Both the position numbers and the translations under genes were made by a program. 64,000 nt of DNA from Letharia columbiana (Eukaryota; Ascomycota; Lecanoromycetes; Lecanorales; Parmeliaceae): contig NW_023501075.1 of assembly GCF_014066305.1 (NCBI RefSeq), forward strand, positions 186,001 to 250,000, in the 5' to 3' direction. The notes under the pieces were generated by a model that made no database searches, was not told the DNA's origin, and saw nothing but the letters and a program-made list of their open reading frames with translations. Positions 1 through 14,436 of this stretch are shown here, in pieces (position 1 is the stretch's first letter; each line of letters starts with the position of its first letter).

Positions 1-1640
1 TATTACTCGATTATAATCGCAACGAAGTAAAAACGATAATAAATCTTCTATATTTTAAATAATATTAGATGAAATATAATCTTAAATTATAAATTTAATA
101 AATCTCGATTATATAAGTAATAACGAAGTCGATTAACTAGAAGATTATAATAGTAATATTATTAATTTTAATATTAATAAATAAAAAGCGTAATATACTT
201 ATCGCCGAGATTTACTACTAAAAAGACGTCGTCTTATAACTCTTAATAAAGAAATCGATATTCTCGAATATAGTAAGATATATAATAATCGCACTCTAAG
301 CGATCTTAATATATCGTTATTATTATTATCGCGCGAAAGTAATCTAGATCTTAATATAAGATTAAAATATATCTTAAAGAGAACTTTAATTTATATATTA
401 AGATATTCTTATAATATTTATTCGAAAAAACTAGATCTCTATTATAATAAGTCTATATATAAATATTAAGAGTAAACTTATAACGCTAAAATAGCGTTTT
501 ATATTAATCCTCGAAATTTTAAAATCGAAAGAAATAAAATTCTTTAGATAATATAATTTCTTAAAAAGAATTTTAAGAAGTAATAGTATAATAAGAATAA
601 ACGAAATTCTACGGTCTTAGATAGCTAAAATTATTTCGAGAAATTTCTTTTTAATAAAATTAAGAATTCTATTAATAAATAACTCGATATTAATTAAAAG
701 TATATAAATATAAGATAAAGATCTAATTAGATTATATATTAATTCGATATTTATCTTATCGAGTTAGAGGCTTAATTATCGCTATATAATAAATAATAAA
801 GAATTACTTAATTAATAATAAGACTTTATTCGAAGATTTAGAAGACTATCGTTAATATAAATATTATTTTAATAAATAGAAACGAGTAAAGACTTATAAA
901 TTAAATTTATAATTATTTTTTTAATTAGAACTATCGAGTAAGTAGATAAGCGATCTTTAGTAAGCGAACTTTAGTAAGCGAACTTTAATAAGCGATATTT
1001 GAATTCCTTACGCTTTAATAACTATAAGACTAAATTTTAAAATTCTTAAAAATTCGGAAAGTATAAATAGCGTTTTAAAATTTTAAAAAAAATCTTAAAA
1101 TTTTAATAGAAAATAAAAAAGTTATTCTATATATTAATAATATATATCTATTCTTTTAATAAGGGAGGCGCGGAAGAGCGAGATTTTAATAGTTATAAAC
1201 GCTAATTTATTTACTCGCGATAACTTAGTCGATCTAGTTAAAAAGCGTATAGAACTTAAATTTATAATTAACTATATATATAAATTTAAGATTTTATAGC
1301 TTAATTCTATCTTATTCTTTTATATATACTAATAAGTTAATCTTACTAGTCGCTCGCTTAAAGAATATTAAATATAGAATAAATATACACTTTTTATATA
1401 GTTATTATATCGGGGAAGCTTTTAATTCTTAAAATTATAAGAGAGATAAATTTTAGAAAGAATATAAGAGTTAATCTTATAAGAATAAGAAAGCGTATAC
1501 TTTACGTAGATAAGATATATCTAAATTTTATAATAAAAAGATTTAAGATAAGAAATATCTTAAGAAGATTAAGTATTATAATTGCTATAAGAAAGGCTAT
1601 TATATTAATAAGTATAAGATATTTAAATAAAATAACGTTA
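1..1640 (+). pseudogene. gag remnant of chromovirus 1, split by a Helitron
   Basis: This is the capsid/nucleocapsid part of a Ty3/gypsy element whose 5' LTR lies outside the window. The reading frame is full of stops but remains readable as gag up to 882. It resumes at 1333 in the correct frame once the Helitron at 883-1332 is removed. Near 1571-1618 it reads KYYNCYKKGYYINKYK, a CCHC zinc knuckle in which one Cys survives while the other Cys and the His have become Tyr, as expected when TGC and CAC are hit by RIP. Downstream lie the protease and RT of the same element. The assignment to gag rests on the knuckle and on gene order; the N-terminal limit cannot be seen. Confidence 0.75.
883..1332 (-). 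mobile_element. Short non-autonomous Helitron in gag
   Basis: The element is read from right to left. Its 5' end at 1332 is the complement of TACTAA and its 3' end at 883 begins CGAGTAAAG on the plus strand. It is flanked by A on the left and T on the right with no target duplication. Removing it rejoins the gag frame (NR..KLILLVARLKNI). It has no coding capacity and shares only termini and some internal sequence with the autonomous copies, so it must have been moved in trans. It is heavily RIP-mutated. Confidence 0.88.
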
Positions 1641-2224
1641 ATAGTATTTTTATCGACTTAATTAATAAATTTAATATCTACGCCGTTAAGACGACGAGAA
1701 AAAATAAACTCTTATTAAAGACTTTATAACGATAAGAGTAAGTAAAGAAGTATTTATTATATTTAGCTTAATCTATAAAAATCGAGTAATTATTAAAGAT
1801 ATAGAATTTAATCTAATATTAACTAGTATTTATTTTAATAACGAAGTCGAGATTAATATAATTAATTAACGTTTTATTCTTAAATATAACTTATAGAAAT
1901 TCGATATATCGTTATTAAGTCTAAGATAAATAGATAATAATTTAATATACTATTATAATATTTATTATATAGTCTATAAATTATAGAATAGCTAGAAGCG
2001 TATAAAGAGATATAAATATATTTTCTATTCGATTACGAAGAAAGATAATTCTTCTCTTATTTTAGATATATCGACTTTATTTAATAAAGATATTAAGCTT
2101 AATATCGCTATAAGAATCTAATATTTCGATATTAATACGATATCGATAAATCTTCTTTTATTATAGAAATTTATTAATATATTAAAGAGAAAGAGTACTA
2201 TCTACGTCTTAATTATTATTAATA
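1640..2224 (+). pseudogene. Protease region of chromovirus 1
   Basis: This segment links the gag zinc knuckle to the RT and reads as a degraded retropepsin. Around 1845-1890 the frame gives VEINIIN followed by a stop, then RFILKYNL, which matches the flap-side context of gypsy aspartic proteases. The catalytic Asp-Ser/Thr-Gly is no longer recognisable. The segment ends at the Helitron starting at 2225. Identification is mainly by position and weak motif similarity. Confidence 0.55.
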
Positions 2225-2662
2225 TTAATATATATAATAGAATAAGATAGAGCTAAATTTAAAAATCTTAAATTTATATATATAGCTAATTATAAATTCG
2301 AGTTTTATACGCTTTTTAATTAGATCGATTAATTTATCGCGAGTAAATAAATTAGCGTCCGTAATTATTAAAATCTCGCTCTTTCGCGCCTCTCTTATTA
2401 AAAAAATAGGTATATATTATTAATATATAGAATAACTTTTTTATTTTCTATTAAAATTTTGAGATTTTTTTTTAAAATTTTAAAACGCTATTTATACTTT
2501 TCGAATTTTTAAGAATTTTGAAATTTAGTCTTATAATTATTAAAGCGTAAGGAATTCGAATATCGCTTACTAAAGTTCGCTTATTAAAGATCGCTTATCT
2601 ACTTACTTCATAGCCCTAATTAAAAAAATTAATTATAAATTTAATTTATAGACCTTTACTCG
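2225..2662 (+). mobile_element. Short non-autonomous Helitron between PR and RT
   Basis: The 5' end is TTAATATATATAATAG (one G-to-A change from the family TTAGTATATATAA) preceded by A. The 3' end is GACCTTTACTCG, but it is followed by TTATT rather than the usual TA. A TATAAATTTAATTTATA palindrome sits about 12 nt before the 3' end, the usual position of a Helitron terminal hairpin. It is in opposite orientation to the copy at 883-1332 and lies in the same host retroelement. Confidence 0.87.
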
Positions 2663-5481
2663 TTATTAATATAATTATAACTAAGCCTTTAATTAGCGTA
2701 GTATAAATAAATATAACTTATATAAATAATAATATCGCCGCGTTAAAGCTATTTAAAGAGTTATAAGAATATAAAGATATATTCTTAATTTAGAAAGTAG
2801 ATTAATTATTATCTTATAAGAGTTATAATTATATTATTAAGACTATAGCGAAGCTATTATTTAACTCGCTATATAATTTATTTAATACTAAGTTAGCGAA
2901 GCTAAAACGCTATTTAAACGATATTTTAGCGAAGAATTAAATTTAATATTTTATTAGCTTAGCTAAAACCTCTATTCTCTTTATATTAAAGAAGAATAAA
3001 GGCTTATATTTATACGTTAATTATTAAAATCTAAATAAGATAATAATAAAGAATCGCTATTTTTTATTCTTAATTAATAAGACGTTAGATTATCTAAATA
3101 GTATTAAGAGATTTATTAAGTTAAATCTAAAGGATACGTATTATTATATTTAAATTAGAAAAGATAATAAGTAAAAAACTACGTTTCGTATATATTACGA
3201 TTACTTTAAGTATTTAATTATATCTTTTAATTTAATTAACGCCTTTATAATCTTTTAAGCTTATATTAATAAATCTTTAGCGAGATTAATTAATAAGTTT
3301 TATATAATTTATTTAAATAATATTCTTATCTATTTCAATTCGTAGTCGAAATATCTAGATTATATTAAGTAGATACTTAAAAGACTTAAACGATTTAGCT
3401 TATATATAAGTCTAAAGAAGTATAAATTCTTTATTATTAAGATCGAATTTCTAGACTTTATTATATCTATTATTAATATTTCGATAAATAAATATAGAAT
3501 AGAAATAATTTAAGACTAGTTAAAGTCTAAGATCTACTATAAAATATAAATCTTCTTAAAGTTTATAAACTTCTATTAAAGATTTATTTATTACTATTTT
3601 TAGATTACTAAATCTCTAATAAAGTTATTAAAAGAGAGTATTAAGAATATTAAGTTAGAATCTTTTAAATAGTTTAATAATACTAAGTATATATTTAATT
3701 AACTATAAGATATCTTTTTAAATATATTAATATTATAATACTTTAATTCTAAGATTTTAATTCGAGTTAAGATAAACGCCTTAGAATTTATCTTAGCGGG
3801 TATTTTAATTTAACTTTAAATAAATAATAAGTAGTAATATTTAATAATCTTTTATTTTAGAAAGATAATAGCGGCGAAGCGAAATTATAAAATCTATAAT
3901 TAAAAACTTCTCGCTATTATAACGACGTTTAAATACTAGCGTTACTATCTAAAAGAAAGTCTATATCTTATAAAAGTATTAATAAATTATAATAATTTAA
4001 AATACTTTATAAGATTATTTAATCTAAATAGTTATTAGATTAGATAAATAATAAAGTTATTAATATTTAACTTTATTATTATATATAGATCTAATAAAAT
4101 AAACTTAGTTAATACGCTATCTAGACGTCTTAATTATAAGAGTAAGAATAAATTATTAAATTAACTCTTATTTATATTATAATAAAAGCTATTAATAATA
4201 GAGAGTTTAATAAGTTCTATTTTTATTATAATAAGAATAGTATATAAGTAAATTAAAAGCTATAAGAATATAAAGCGTATTTCTAGCGAATAATATTTAT
4301 TTATATTATATAGTCTAGATATAAATATATAATATTCTCTAGATACTAATAGAATAAAAGAAGTAATCGCTTAAAAAGTAATATTTATAAATTTAATAAC
4401 TGCGATAGTATAAGAGACGTACTTAGATATAATATATTCTTTAAGACTTAAAAAACCTTAATTTAAAAACTTAAGAAGTTTAAATAAGATATTTATTTAT
4501 TATTATTATAACGTAGCTAAAAAGTAGCTTAACTCTATTACTAAGACTATTAATTATAAATAGCTTATTCTATATTTAGTTATTTAGATAGCGATAGCTA
4601 GCGAAATAATATATAATTCGAGTAGTAAATTTATATTTAAACTTATTAAGACTCTTTAATATAAGAATATTTATATTTAATAGCGGCGTAACGATATAAT
4701 ATAGAATAAGCGAAAGGGAAACGCTAAAGCTTAGATAATAGATAGTTAAAGATTATTAAAGTATAAGAATATATTATATATTTCTAAAGAGGCTTTTATT
4801 CGCGAAGAGCTATTAAGACTTTATTATAATAACCCCTTAATAAGATATTTTAAATTCGATAAAATAGTCGAATTATTAAATTAAAAATATTATTAAAGTA
4901 ATATAAAGATAGATATAAAGTTATATATTAATATATATAACGTCTATTAGCGAGTAAAGATAAAAAGATATTACTCTTATAGCGAGTTAAATACGCTTTC
5001 TTAATCTAGCGAATCTTAAAAAGAAATTATAATAAATTTTATTATCGATTTATCGCTAAGTAAGCGTAATAAATATATTTATAATATAATACTTATTATA
5101 GTAAATCGATATATTAAGATAATAAGATATCTTTCTATAATTAAAAAGATTAATATAATATAATTATTAAATCTATTTTATAAGAAAATTACTTTAAAAT
5201 ATAGTTTATTAAATAGTATTATATTTAATCGTAATTTCGTCTTTATAAGTACGTTCTAATTAAAAGTCTACTTTTAATAAAAGATAAAACGTAGACTAAG
5301 TATCGTATTTTACTCTTAAATTAATAGTTAAACTAAGCGATAAAATTAGATATTAGAGTATTATTTATAAGTCTATTATAATAAAAGATAGAATAATTAA
5401 ATAGAACTTTTATTAATTATAAAGTTTATCTATTAATAAAGCGAATATAAGACGTTAGAATATAGTTTATTCTACGTAATA
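2663..5481 (+). pseudogene. RT, RNase H and integrase remnant of chromovirus 1
   Basis: The frame shows the core of a Ty3/gypsy polymerase with stops where Gln, Trp and Arg codons were hit by RIP. The RT region (about 2930-3520) includes LYVNYQNLNKIIIKNRYFL and the active site YLNNIL at 3310-3327, where both catalytic Asp of YLDDIL are now Asn. RNase H follows (about 3690-4150). The integrase core (about 4900-5481) keeps KIKRRLSI and TKRQN around the GQTERQN-type motif. The protein is interrupted at 5481 inside the integrase by Helitron A and continues at 11839. It is clearly inactive. Confidence 0.9.
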
Positions 5482-8400
5482 TTAGTATATATAATAGAAT
5501 AAGATAGAACTAAATTAGAAAATCTTGAATTTATATATATAGTTAATTATAAATTCGTTAGATCTACGCTTTTTAATTAGATATCGCGAGTAAATAAATT
5601 AGCGTTTATAATTATTAAAAATCTATAAAAATCTATATATAGAAGTCTTCTACTCTAAAATAACTAGCTCTTTAAGAATACTATTACTTCTTAATTTTGT
5701 AAATTATAGAGCTTAGTTTACGCTTTCTAACGATATAAAAATTATAAAGTTTAATCTACTATTAATAAATAAAACTAATATTTAATTATTATAGTTATAT
5801 TAAACGCGTTTGAAATTAAATAATAATTCTTTCATCTATTTATATAATTATTATTTCTTTATTACTTTATTAATTCTATTAATTTCATTAATATAAATAT
5901 ATTTATTCTCTCTACCCCTCGCTCTTATATTATTAGATTTATAAGATATATATATCTCTTCTATTCTTTTTTTAAAGTCTCTATTAATATCTCTAAATCG
6001 TCTTTCGATAAATTCGCTATTATTAATAATCGAGGCCGTAAGCGAGCTTAATAGCTATCTACTATTATTTATAAACGCGTTAAAAGACTTTTAAAAAGAG
6101 CTTAAATAAATACGTTTTTCTCTATAGATTTCTTTTAAGCTAGCGATAATATCTTTTAATTTAGCGATACTATCTTTTAAAACGCGTTTTTCTTCTCTAT
6201 CTATTCTTTATTATTCTATTTTAAAGCCTCTTAACGCGTATTAGATTTTAAATATTATTAAAAAAAAGCTTTTAAATAAGAGAAAGACGCTATTAAAAAC
6301 TCTTTATTACGAGATCTACTACTAAACTTCTTTAATAACGACTCTTTCGATAATTTATAATCTTTTAATCTTTATTTAGATTCTATTTAATCTTTAATAA
6401 AGCTCGTTAGCTATATCGCGCGTTACTTATATACTATAAAGTCTATACGATATAATTTAGATTTTATAAACTAGATTTACGATAGCTACGGCGCGGTATT
6501 ATAAAAAGATAAGATTATCAAATAGTACTACGATAGCGAAAAGACTAAAGTTAATATATCTAAAATAGATATCGATTAAGAAGTAAATAATATAGAATAG
6601 GGCTATAAGAACATCGAAATAAATATAAATAATCTAATTAACTCTAGCGAGTATACTATTAATTAAATCCTCTATTCTTTAACGCTAAAGATCTTAAATT
6701 TTATTAATAATTATAAAGAATTCCGCCGCTATAGCGTTTAGTATAATAATATAATCTCTATAATCTTATAATAGATTACTATTAATTATTTAATTACTCT
6801 CTATATATATAAAATTTAAGAAGTAATTACTATTTATATATTTACTCTAGCGTCTCTAGAGAGCGAAAAATCGATCTTTAATTAAATCTATATTATAAAT
6901 AATATCTAGAATTAGTCTATAATACGATATAACTTTCTTTTAATCGCGTTTCCTATATTAACTTTATTAGATATAGCTATTATAACTATATTAATTAGAT
7001 ACTTTATCGTAAAATAGCTATAATTCTTAGAAGTATTAATTTATATATTAATACTCTTAAATCGATATCTAAAAAGCTAAAGATTAATTTAAGTATATAA
7101 GATTATAAGCTATTTTATAAAAATCTATAATATTATAATCCGCGTATTTATAATTATTCTATTTTAAATAAAATCGCTATCGCTTAAAAGAGTAATATAG
7201 ATAATTTATTAGACGTATCTAAGATTAAGAATATCTTAATAAAAGCTTAAAGTAATAAGAGATTTAATATTTCATATTAATATTTAATCTATATACCTCT
7301 ACGCTATTCTCTTATATTTCTATTTAGCGAATAGTTATAGTATAATAATATATTTAATATAGATATTATACTAGATAAGAGTCTTCTTATCTATCGACGT
7401 AGTAATAATAAAATCGCCTTATAAATTAGTAGAACTATCGGCCGAGGTGGCTCTATATAAGTAACGCTTATCTTATATTATAGATCTATATTATTTATTT
7501 CTTCTATTCTATCGATTATTAACTTTTTATAAATATATAATATAGAGTTATTCTAGTAAGTTTAATCGTCTTCTTTACTATAATAAACTATTATAATATT
7601 TTATCTACGATATCTATATAGCTATTAAAAGTAATAAACTTTATTAATTAAAGATAAATTAGAAGATTATTTAGATTAATATCTATTAAGTAATTGTCGA
7701 TACTTATATCGATAAAGCTACTATAAATAATTAGACTAATAAATAACGTATTATTCTCTCTTCCTTCTATTAAGAAAACTTACAATTTATAAAATAACTC
7801 TATTAGAATATTATTACTCTATCTATTAAGTTCGGCCAGCTGAATCTCTTTATAACTTTTATCTATAATCTAAAATAAATTAAGATTATTAAAAATCTTT
7901 TATTCGGCGAATACGCTATTAATCGATTTAATTTAATTATTAAAGTATTTAGATTAAAGCTAAAGATCCTTATAAATAATATTCTAAAGAGAAAGATATT
8001 AAATATACTTTTATTCTTCTTACCCTTTATTATAATATAATAATTTTCTCTTATCTTATTTAATAGAGTAACTCTTTAGACGATATATTAGTTAGACGAT
8101 TAGTATAAATTATAATCTTTAAGAATACTTCTAATATAATTTAATCCACTATATATCGTAATTTCTATCGATTAGCCTTACGATATTATCTAATTTTTTT
8201 TATCTCTATAAAGACGAAGTATAGTTAATTAAAATATCGATTAGCTTTAATTCTAATTAACTTTATAAATAATAAATCGAATTCCCGCCTATATCTATAT
8301 TATAGAATTTTAAAAACGAGGCTTATTATATATCTATATTTTTATTATATTATACTCTAAAAATTAATTCTTTAATATCGCTAAGATAGATATCGCTATT

Positions 8401-11400
8401 AATACTAAGATCTCTAATTAAAATCTATTTTTTAATCTCTATATAATCGTTATTAGATATATACTTTATAAAAATTATAACTAATATACTATTAATAGAA
8501 TAGATATTATCTTACTTTATTAAGACTTAAATAAAAATATATATAATAAGCGATTTTCGAAGGACTTTAGTAATTATATCGTCTTTAAATTAGACTTTAA
8601 GTATTTTATATATTATCGATATAGATTTATTAAGATATTAGATAATAAATCTAAGTAAAATTATTAGATAATATTTTATAATCTTTATTTATTAACTAAG
8701 TATAACGCTTATATTAATATAAAGACTTATATTAATATTAAAATTTATAAATATATCTTTAAATATATTTATAAGAATAGCGATTAAGTTAATCTTTAAA
8801 TAAAATATAAGAGCGATATAAATTAAAACGATATAGACTTAAATTAAATAAACGAGATTTAAGAGTATTAAGACGTATAATAAATAGACTCTATAAAAGT
8901 TTATTAAAGGATTTTTAGCTTTAAATTATATAATTATAATTCTTCTATTAAACGATTATTTATTTATCTTCTAAATTAATAGAACGTAATATTTAATAAC
9001 GATAATAATCTATTTTAAATAATTAATATAATATATAAACGCTAGATTAAGCTAATAGTCTTCTTTTAGCTAAATTAATAATATTAATAGCGAAGACGAG
9101 TAGAAGATCTCTTCTATATCGATTTATTAAAGTAATATATCTAAAAAAAATAAACGAGATATATTTAAATAAAGTCTATATTAAAGATATAAAGATATTA
9201 TTATAAGAATATATTATATTAATTTAAATATTAGAAAGCTCTTCTATCTATAATATCTTCTTCTAAATATATTAAATTCTATATTCTTCGAAGACTTATA
9301 TATAATAAATAATAATATTCTTTCTTTCTATTATAATATCTATATAATAAGAGATTTACTTTATAATAATATTAAATAAGATTAAGTATTAAATAAAGTA
9401 GCGGTCTAATAGAGAGAATATATCTTATAAGATTTTTTTATAATAATTCTACTATAATATAAGCTCGATAACTCTTTAAATTTATAAAATAATTATAAAT
9501 TAAGATATATAAATAATTTCTTTTTTATTAAATAAAAATATTTTAAGTGTAATATAAATAGCTTATCGCGCTAACGATAATATTAAAATATTATAACTTT
9601 TTTTAATATAGTATTTTTTTTTATTAAAGCTTTTCGTATTAGATATATTTTTTCTTAATAATTTCTTTAATAAATTAAAGTATTTTAAGCTATAGAATAA
9701 GAAGAATATTACGCTAACGATAGTTTTAAAATATCGCAATATTTTTTAATATAATATTCTTTTTTTAATTATTAAAACTTTTCGCGTTAGATATATTTTT
9801 TCTTTTTTTATCTATAAATAATTTAATTCTTCTTTTATACTTTACGTATATTTCTTAATTAATACTTATTATTCTTTATTTAGATTATCTAATAATCTTA
9901 TTTATATTCTTTAAATTTAATATTATATTTTTTCTCTATTAAATAATATATAATATAAATAAACTATTATTTAAAAACTTCTATCTTTATTTAATTTAAA
10001 TTCGCTTAAAAAAATATTAGCTCTATAAAGAATATTAATCTTACTATCGATTTTAATTTATTCGCGATATAATAAAATTACGAATAATATTATATTAATA
10101 ATTAAAATCGACTTTTATATAAAGTACGTAATTATTAAACTAATATTTAAGATTAAATATAAATAAGTTTTAATAATAATTAAATTATTATAACTAACGC
10201 TATTTAAAACGCGATCTCTTATTTTAATAATTTTTTTTTTAATAATTATAAAGGTATTAATAAGATTATATTTTAGAATATTATATTATAAAGAATATAA
10301 AATAACTTTAAAATAGCTATTACTATAACTTTATCTAATATTATCTTTATTCTTCTTTAAAATAATATTATCGCTTATTCTTACTTTAAGATTTCTCTTA
10401 ATATTATTATTTAATTTAATTATAATATATTAATAAGATTTAATTTAACTTAATTATTAAAGGCGATTAAGCTTATTTTCTAAAATAAGATCTTTATATA
10501 AAATCGCTATAATATCGAGATTATCGATTATATACTTTAAGATATTCGAAAAAATTTTACTTCTTTTAATAATATAATTACTTACTTCTATAATAATTTT
10601 TATTAAATTCTTTTAATTATTAAAAGTATTAAATTAAATTATATCGCTTAAATTACGTTAAAGGCGTTTTATTTTTAAAACTATATTTAAATTTTTAGAC
10701 TAATAAAAAATATAAAGTTTCGAAACTCTAATTTTACTAATTAAGATTAAACTAATATAAAAAAATTCGTTTAAAGATTATTAGATATAAATAATAATAT
10801 CTTAGTAAGCTTCGAAGAATAAAAAGCTATTAATTAATTTATCGAGTAATTATTAAACGACTTTATTATTTAACTAATTAATATTATTTATAATAATTTT
10901 AATTTATATTAAATAGCTAATTTCTATATATTTAAGACGATTCTTTATATTCTTAATAAGAATATTACTCGATTTAATAGTTAAATTCTTAATAAGTTCT
11001 TTAAAATTAAAATTATTTATAATAATAGAGATTAAGTCGTTAATAAGAAAAATAGCTTTCTTCTATCTACTAAAATAATAAATATCTTTAAATTAATCTT
11101 ATTTTTACTTTATTACTTAGAGTTAAAATAAAATTATATAATAAAATTATTAAGAAATTTAAAGTAGCGTATAAATCTATATAATAAAATACGTTTATAA
11201 ATTAAGTATATTAAATCTAAGATACTCGATTATCGTATTCTTAAAGGCGAATATAATAATAAATAATATTATATATTATATATTTCTCTAACTTCGCCTA
11301 ATTCGAATAATTTATATACTCTCTTTTAATATATTTAATTTCTAATTCGATTAATTTTTAATATAATAATTAATAAGATCTAAAGCTAGTTATTATAATA

Positions 11401-11838
11401 GATTAATCTATATTTATATCTCGAGGTTTTTATTTATAATTAACTATATATAGCTTTAAGTCGAGTTATTAATAAAATTAATCTATTAATTATAACTTTA
11501 AGCGATTTATTAAAAAGATAATCTACTTAATTAATAAGATATATTAAGAATAAGATTATTAAGTAAATACTTCTTTTTTAAATAAGAATATAATTAATTA
11601 GCGATCTATAATAATAGAAGTAAATTAAATAAATTAAATATTATATAGAAAGTAAGTAGAGTTCGATTTAACTTAGAATTAAAGCTTTTATCTTCTTTAT
11701 TAATTTTATAATAATAGAAATAGATTAAAAACGTATAGTAAGCGATTAGAGTTTAATTTATACTTAGAGCTAAGACTAAAATTCGATTTAACTTAGAAAA
11801 ATTTAACTTTATAAATTTAATTTATAGATCTTTACTTA
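5482..11838 (+). mobile_element. Helitron copy A (autonomous type, RIP-degraded)
   Basis: This is a complete 6.36-kb Helitron. It begins TTAGTATATATAATAG after an A and ends GATCTTTACTTA before a T, with no target duplication. Removing it restores the integrase frame of chromovirus 1 as FYVI then YNYN, so the boundaries are exact. It has a roughly 1.5-kb 5' non-coding part shared with the short derivatives, then a degraded Rep-helicase frame, then a 3' tail with AAGTTAAATCGAA-type direct repeats. Copies B and C are homologous along their whole length. It retains more CpG than B. Confidence 0.9.
7000..11560 (+). pseudogene. Helitron Rep-helicase pseudogene, copy A
   Basis: This is the rolling-circle transposase of Helitron A, riddled with stops. 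The Helitron-like N-terminal region is visible at about 7670-7910 (LFITFIYNLK in the FITFTCNPKW context). The HUH nuclease site is at about 8302-8340, read as EF, stop, KRGLLYIYI, where the two His of PHAH are now Tyr. The two-tyrosine motif KYIFKYIYK is intact at 8749-8775, because TAT codons are not RIP targets. The helicase C-terminus shows a MTINKS-like motif near 11355-11380 and LYIALSRV near 11445-11475 (motif VI, QLYVALSR type). The Walker A motif could not be found. All domains run in one direction, Rep before helicase, as in fungal Helitrons. Confidence 0.85.
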
Positions 11839-12436
11839 TATAACTATAATCTAGTCTTAAATTTAATTATTAAGAATAGCGATTTTAAAAAGAAGATATC
11901 GATATTAAAAGAATATATAAAGAAGATTTATATACTACGCGAATCGCTAGCGGATAGATAGCGTAAGCTTATCGAATTATAAGCGAAGATTTATAATAAG
12001 AAATATTAGTCTTAAGTATTTAAGAAAGAAGACTTAATAATATTATTAACGAAAAACCTTAAATAAAAGAAATCGAATAAGAAGCTTTCAGATAAGACTA
12101 TTAATTCGTTTATTATTTAAAATTATATTAAGATCTAGATATATCGCTTAACGTTATTATCTATTTATCGAATTTATAATATCTTTTATATATCTCTTCT
12201 AGAGCTTTATAAGCGTAGAATTAATAATAATAATATATTTAAATATATTATCTTAGAACTCGTTAATAATATCGAAGAATAGAAAGTAGAAAAGATATTA
12301 GATAAGTATAAGTAAAAAGGCGAAGTAAAGTATCTAATTCGATAAGCTAAATATTCTATCGAATATAATTAATAGATTATTAAAAAGAATATAAAATATA
12401 CGAAGAAGTTATATATAGTTTTCTAGAAGCTAAAGT
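11839..12436 (+). pseudogene. Integrase C-terminus and chromodomain of chromovirus 1
   Basis: The frame resumes after Helitron A exactly where it was broken (YNYNLVLNLIIKNSDF). It continues through the integrase C-terminal region (IYNIFYISLLELYKRRINN, the HVSLLEPY-type motif) into a chromodomain at about 12270-12436. That domain reads EE, stop, KVEKILDKYK, then KYLIR, then YSIEYN, with stops where Trp and Gln are expected. Chromodomains direct chromovirus integration towards heterochromatin. This fixes the element as a chromovirus. Confidence 0.85.
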
Positions 12437-14436
12437 TATATAAATATAAGCGAAGAGTATAATAAATATAGATATAAAAAAGAATTTAAAGATTAACGAT
12501 TTTAAAAATAGCTCGAAGAATTATAAGTAGTAAGATCTAATATACTCGAAGATATAGTAATAATAAATATATATAAAAATCTATATATTCGAAGATATAA
12601 TATAGTTATTAAAATTAAATTAAAAATTATATAAATTAAAGTCTTAGTATAGATAAAATATAGTTAAGATCTTATAATTTAATTTAATTATACTATCGAA
12701 GTAGTAATAATCGCTATATTCTCTATCTTCTTATTCTTATTCTAATTCTTAAAAGAAGAAATAAAAGAATTATATTTATTAAGCGATTTTCTAAATAAGC
12801 GAGGTAAAGATAAGTTAATAAATATATAGATAGTAAACTCGCGAGAGATAACGTCGTCGTTTAAATCGCTATTATTATCGCTATTAATAAACTTAATTAA
12901 GTTTATACTTAACGACGTAAAGAGATTAAAAGATAAATAATTAAGAGGAGATAAATCGACTTAAATATATAATTAGTATATATATTATATTCGCGAAATA
13001 TATTATAAGAATATAAATAATTATCGAGAGATATATAACGTTATATATTTTAATTATTATATTTAAAATATCTTATAAAATCTTTACTTAATTTAATTAA
13101 ATCGTAATAGAATTAAACTTCTTATATCTCTTAAAGCGATTTAACACGCGTTAATATTATATAAATATTATATTTATAATTATAATAGTATCTTTAAGCT
13201 ATTAAAAAGTAATAAAGAAGATCTTATTAGATTAAAGTCTATATAATATAATATATTAATAATATAAATAAATATATAATATAGCGTTTATAACGCCGAT
13301 AATCTCGAGATAAATCGATATCTTTTAAGAATAAAATTAGCTAGCGTTTTATATTCGCTATAAATTTAAATATATAATATAATTATATTAAGATATAATT
13401 ACTACGCTAATAGGCGTAAACGTTATACTTTTTAAATATATTTCTATACTTATTAAAATAAGTATTATAGATCTTAAGATTATATTTAAAGTCGCGGCGA
13501 ATATAATAATAATAAATATTTTTCTTAAGAGAAGATATAGGGCTAGCGAAGCGCGTAATAATTAATTATTAAGCGAGCTATAAACGCGTTAGAAATATCT
13601 CTATAATCTTAGCTATTATACTTATAAAAATAGCGATTATTATATAATATATAAGAAGAGCGTAAAGAGATAATATTATTTATACGCTTTAAGTTAGTAA
13701 AATAGGCGATTAGTATAATATCTAACGAAGTATTAATAAAAGAAAAACTTTAAATAAAATAAAGAAGTTATACTTAATAATATTTATAAATTCTAATAAT
13801 CGCGAGCTTTAGATATTAATAAATATATACTACGCGATAATATAACGTATCTTAATAATAATAATAATAATTAATTTTAATAATAATAAATAATAAGTTA
13901 TTAATAATAGACTTTATATATATAACTACTCTACGATATTCTATAAAAGCGTAATAAAAGCGTATATATTATATAGCTTTTATAATTTATAAATTAATAT
14001 TATAATATTTAAGAGTAATATTTAATATTTTAAAAAGTTATAAATTATACTATATTAGTATATAGCTAATTTAAAAAAAACTCTTTTTCTTATATTCCCT
14101 TTAAAATTTAAAGAATTTTAATAAGTCTTTCTAATATCTATAATTTAAATATAATATAAATTTAAGAATAAATTCTCGAAGAAAGAAGATAATATTAGCT
14201 AAGATTTTTAAAGAGAATTTAATTATTAGGTAAAGTTATAGTATAGTTAAGATTTTTAGCGTATATAGACTTAATATAAAAGCTTAAGAGAGCGATACCC
14301 CTATTTTCCTTCTTACTTCTATAAGAATTAATCTTACTATAAGATCGATATATATTAATATATATATATCTACTACTAAATCTATATTACTATATAACTC
14401 TAAATCTACTTATACTTAATTATATAAGTTTATCTA
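12437..14436. other. RIP-saturated stretch, probably 3' end and LTR of chromovirus 1
   Basis: No protein can be recognised here. A purine-rich run AAGAGGAGAT at about 12943-12952 is a plausible polypurine tract, which would place the 3' LTR just after it. The matching 5' LTR is outside the window, so this cannot be tested here. A TAA/AAT-rich simple repeat lies near 13850-13900. CpA and TpG are nearly absent, so this DNA was itself once repeated. Confidence 0.4.
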
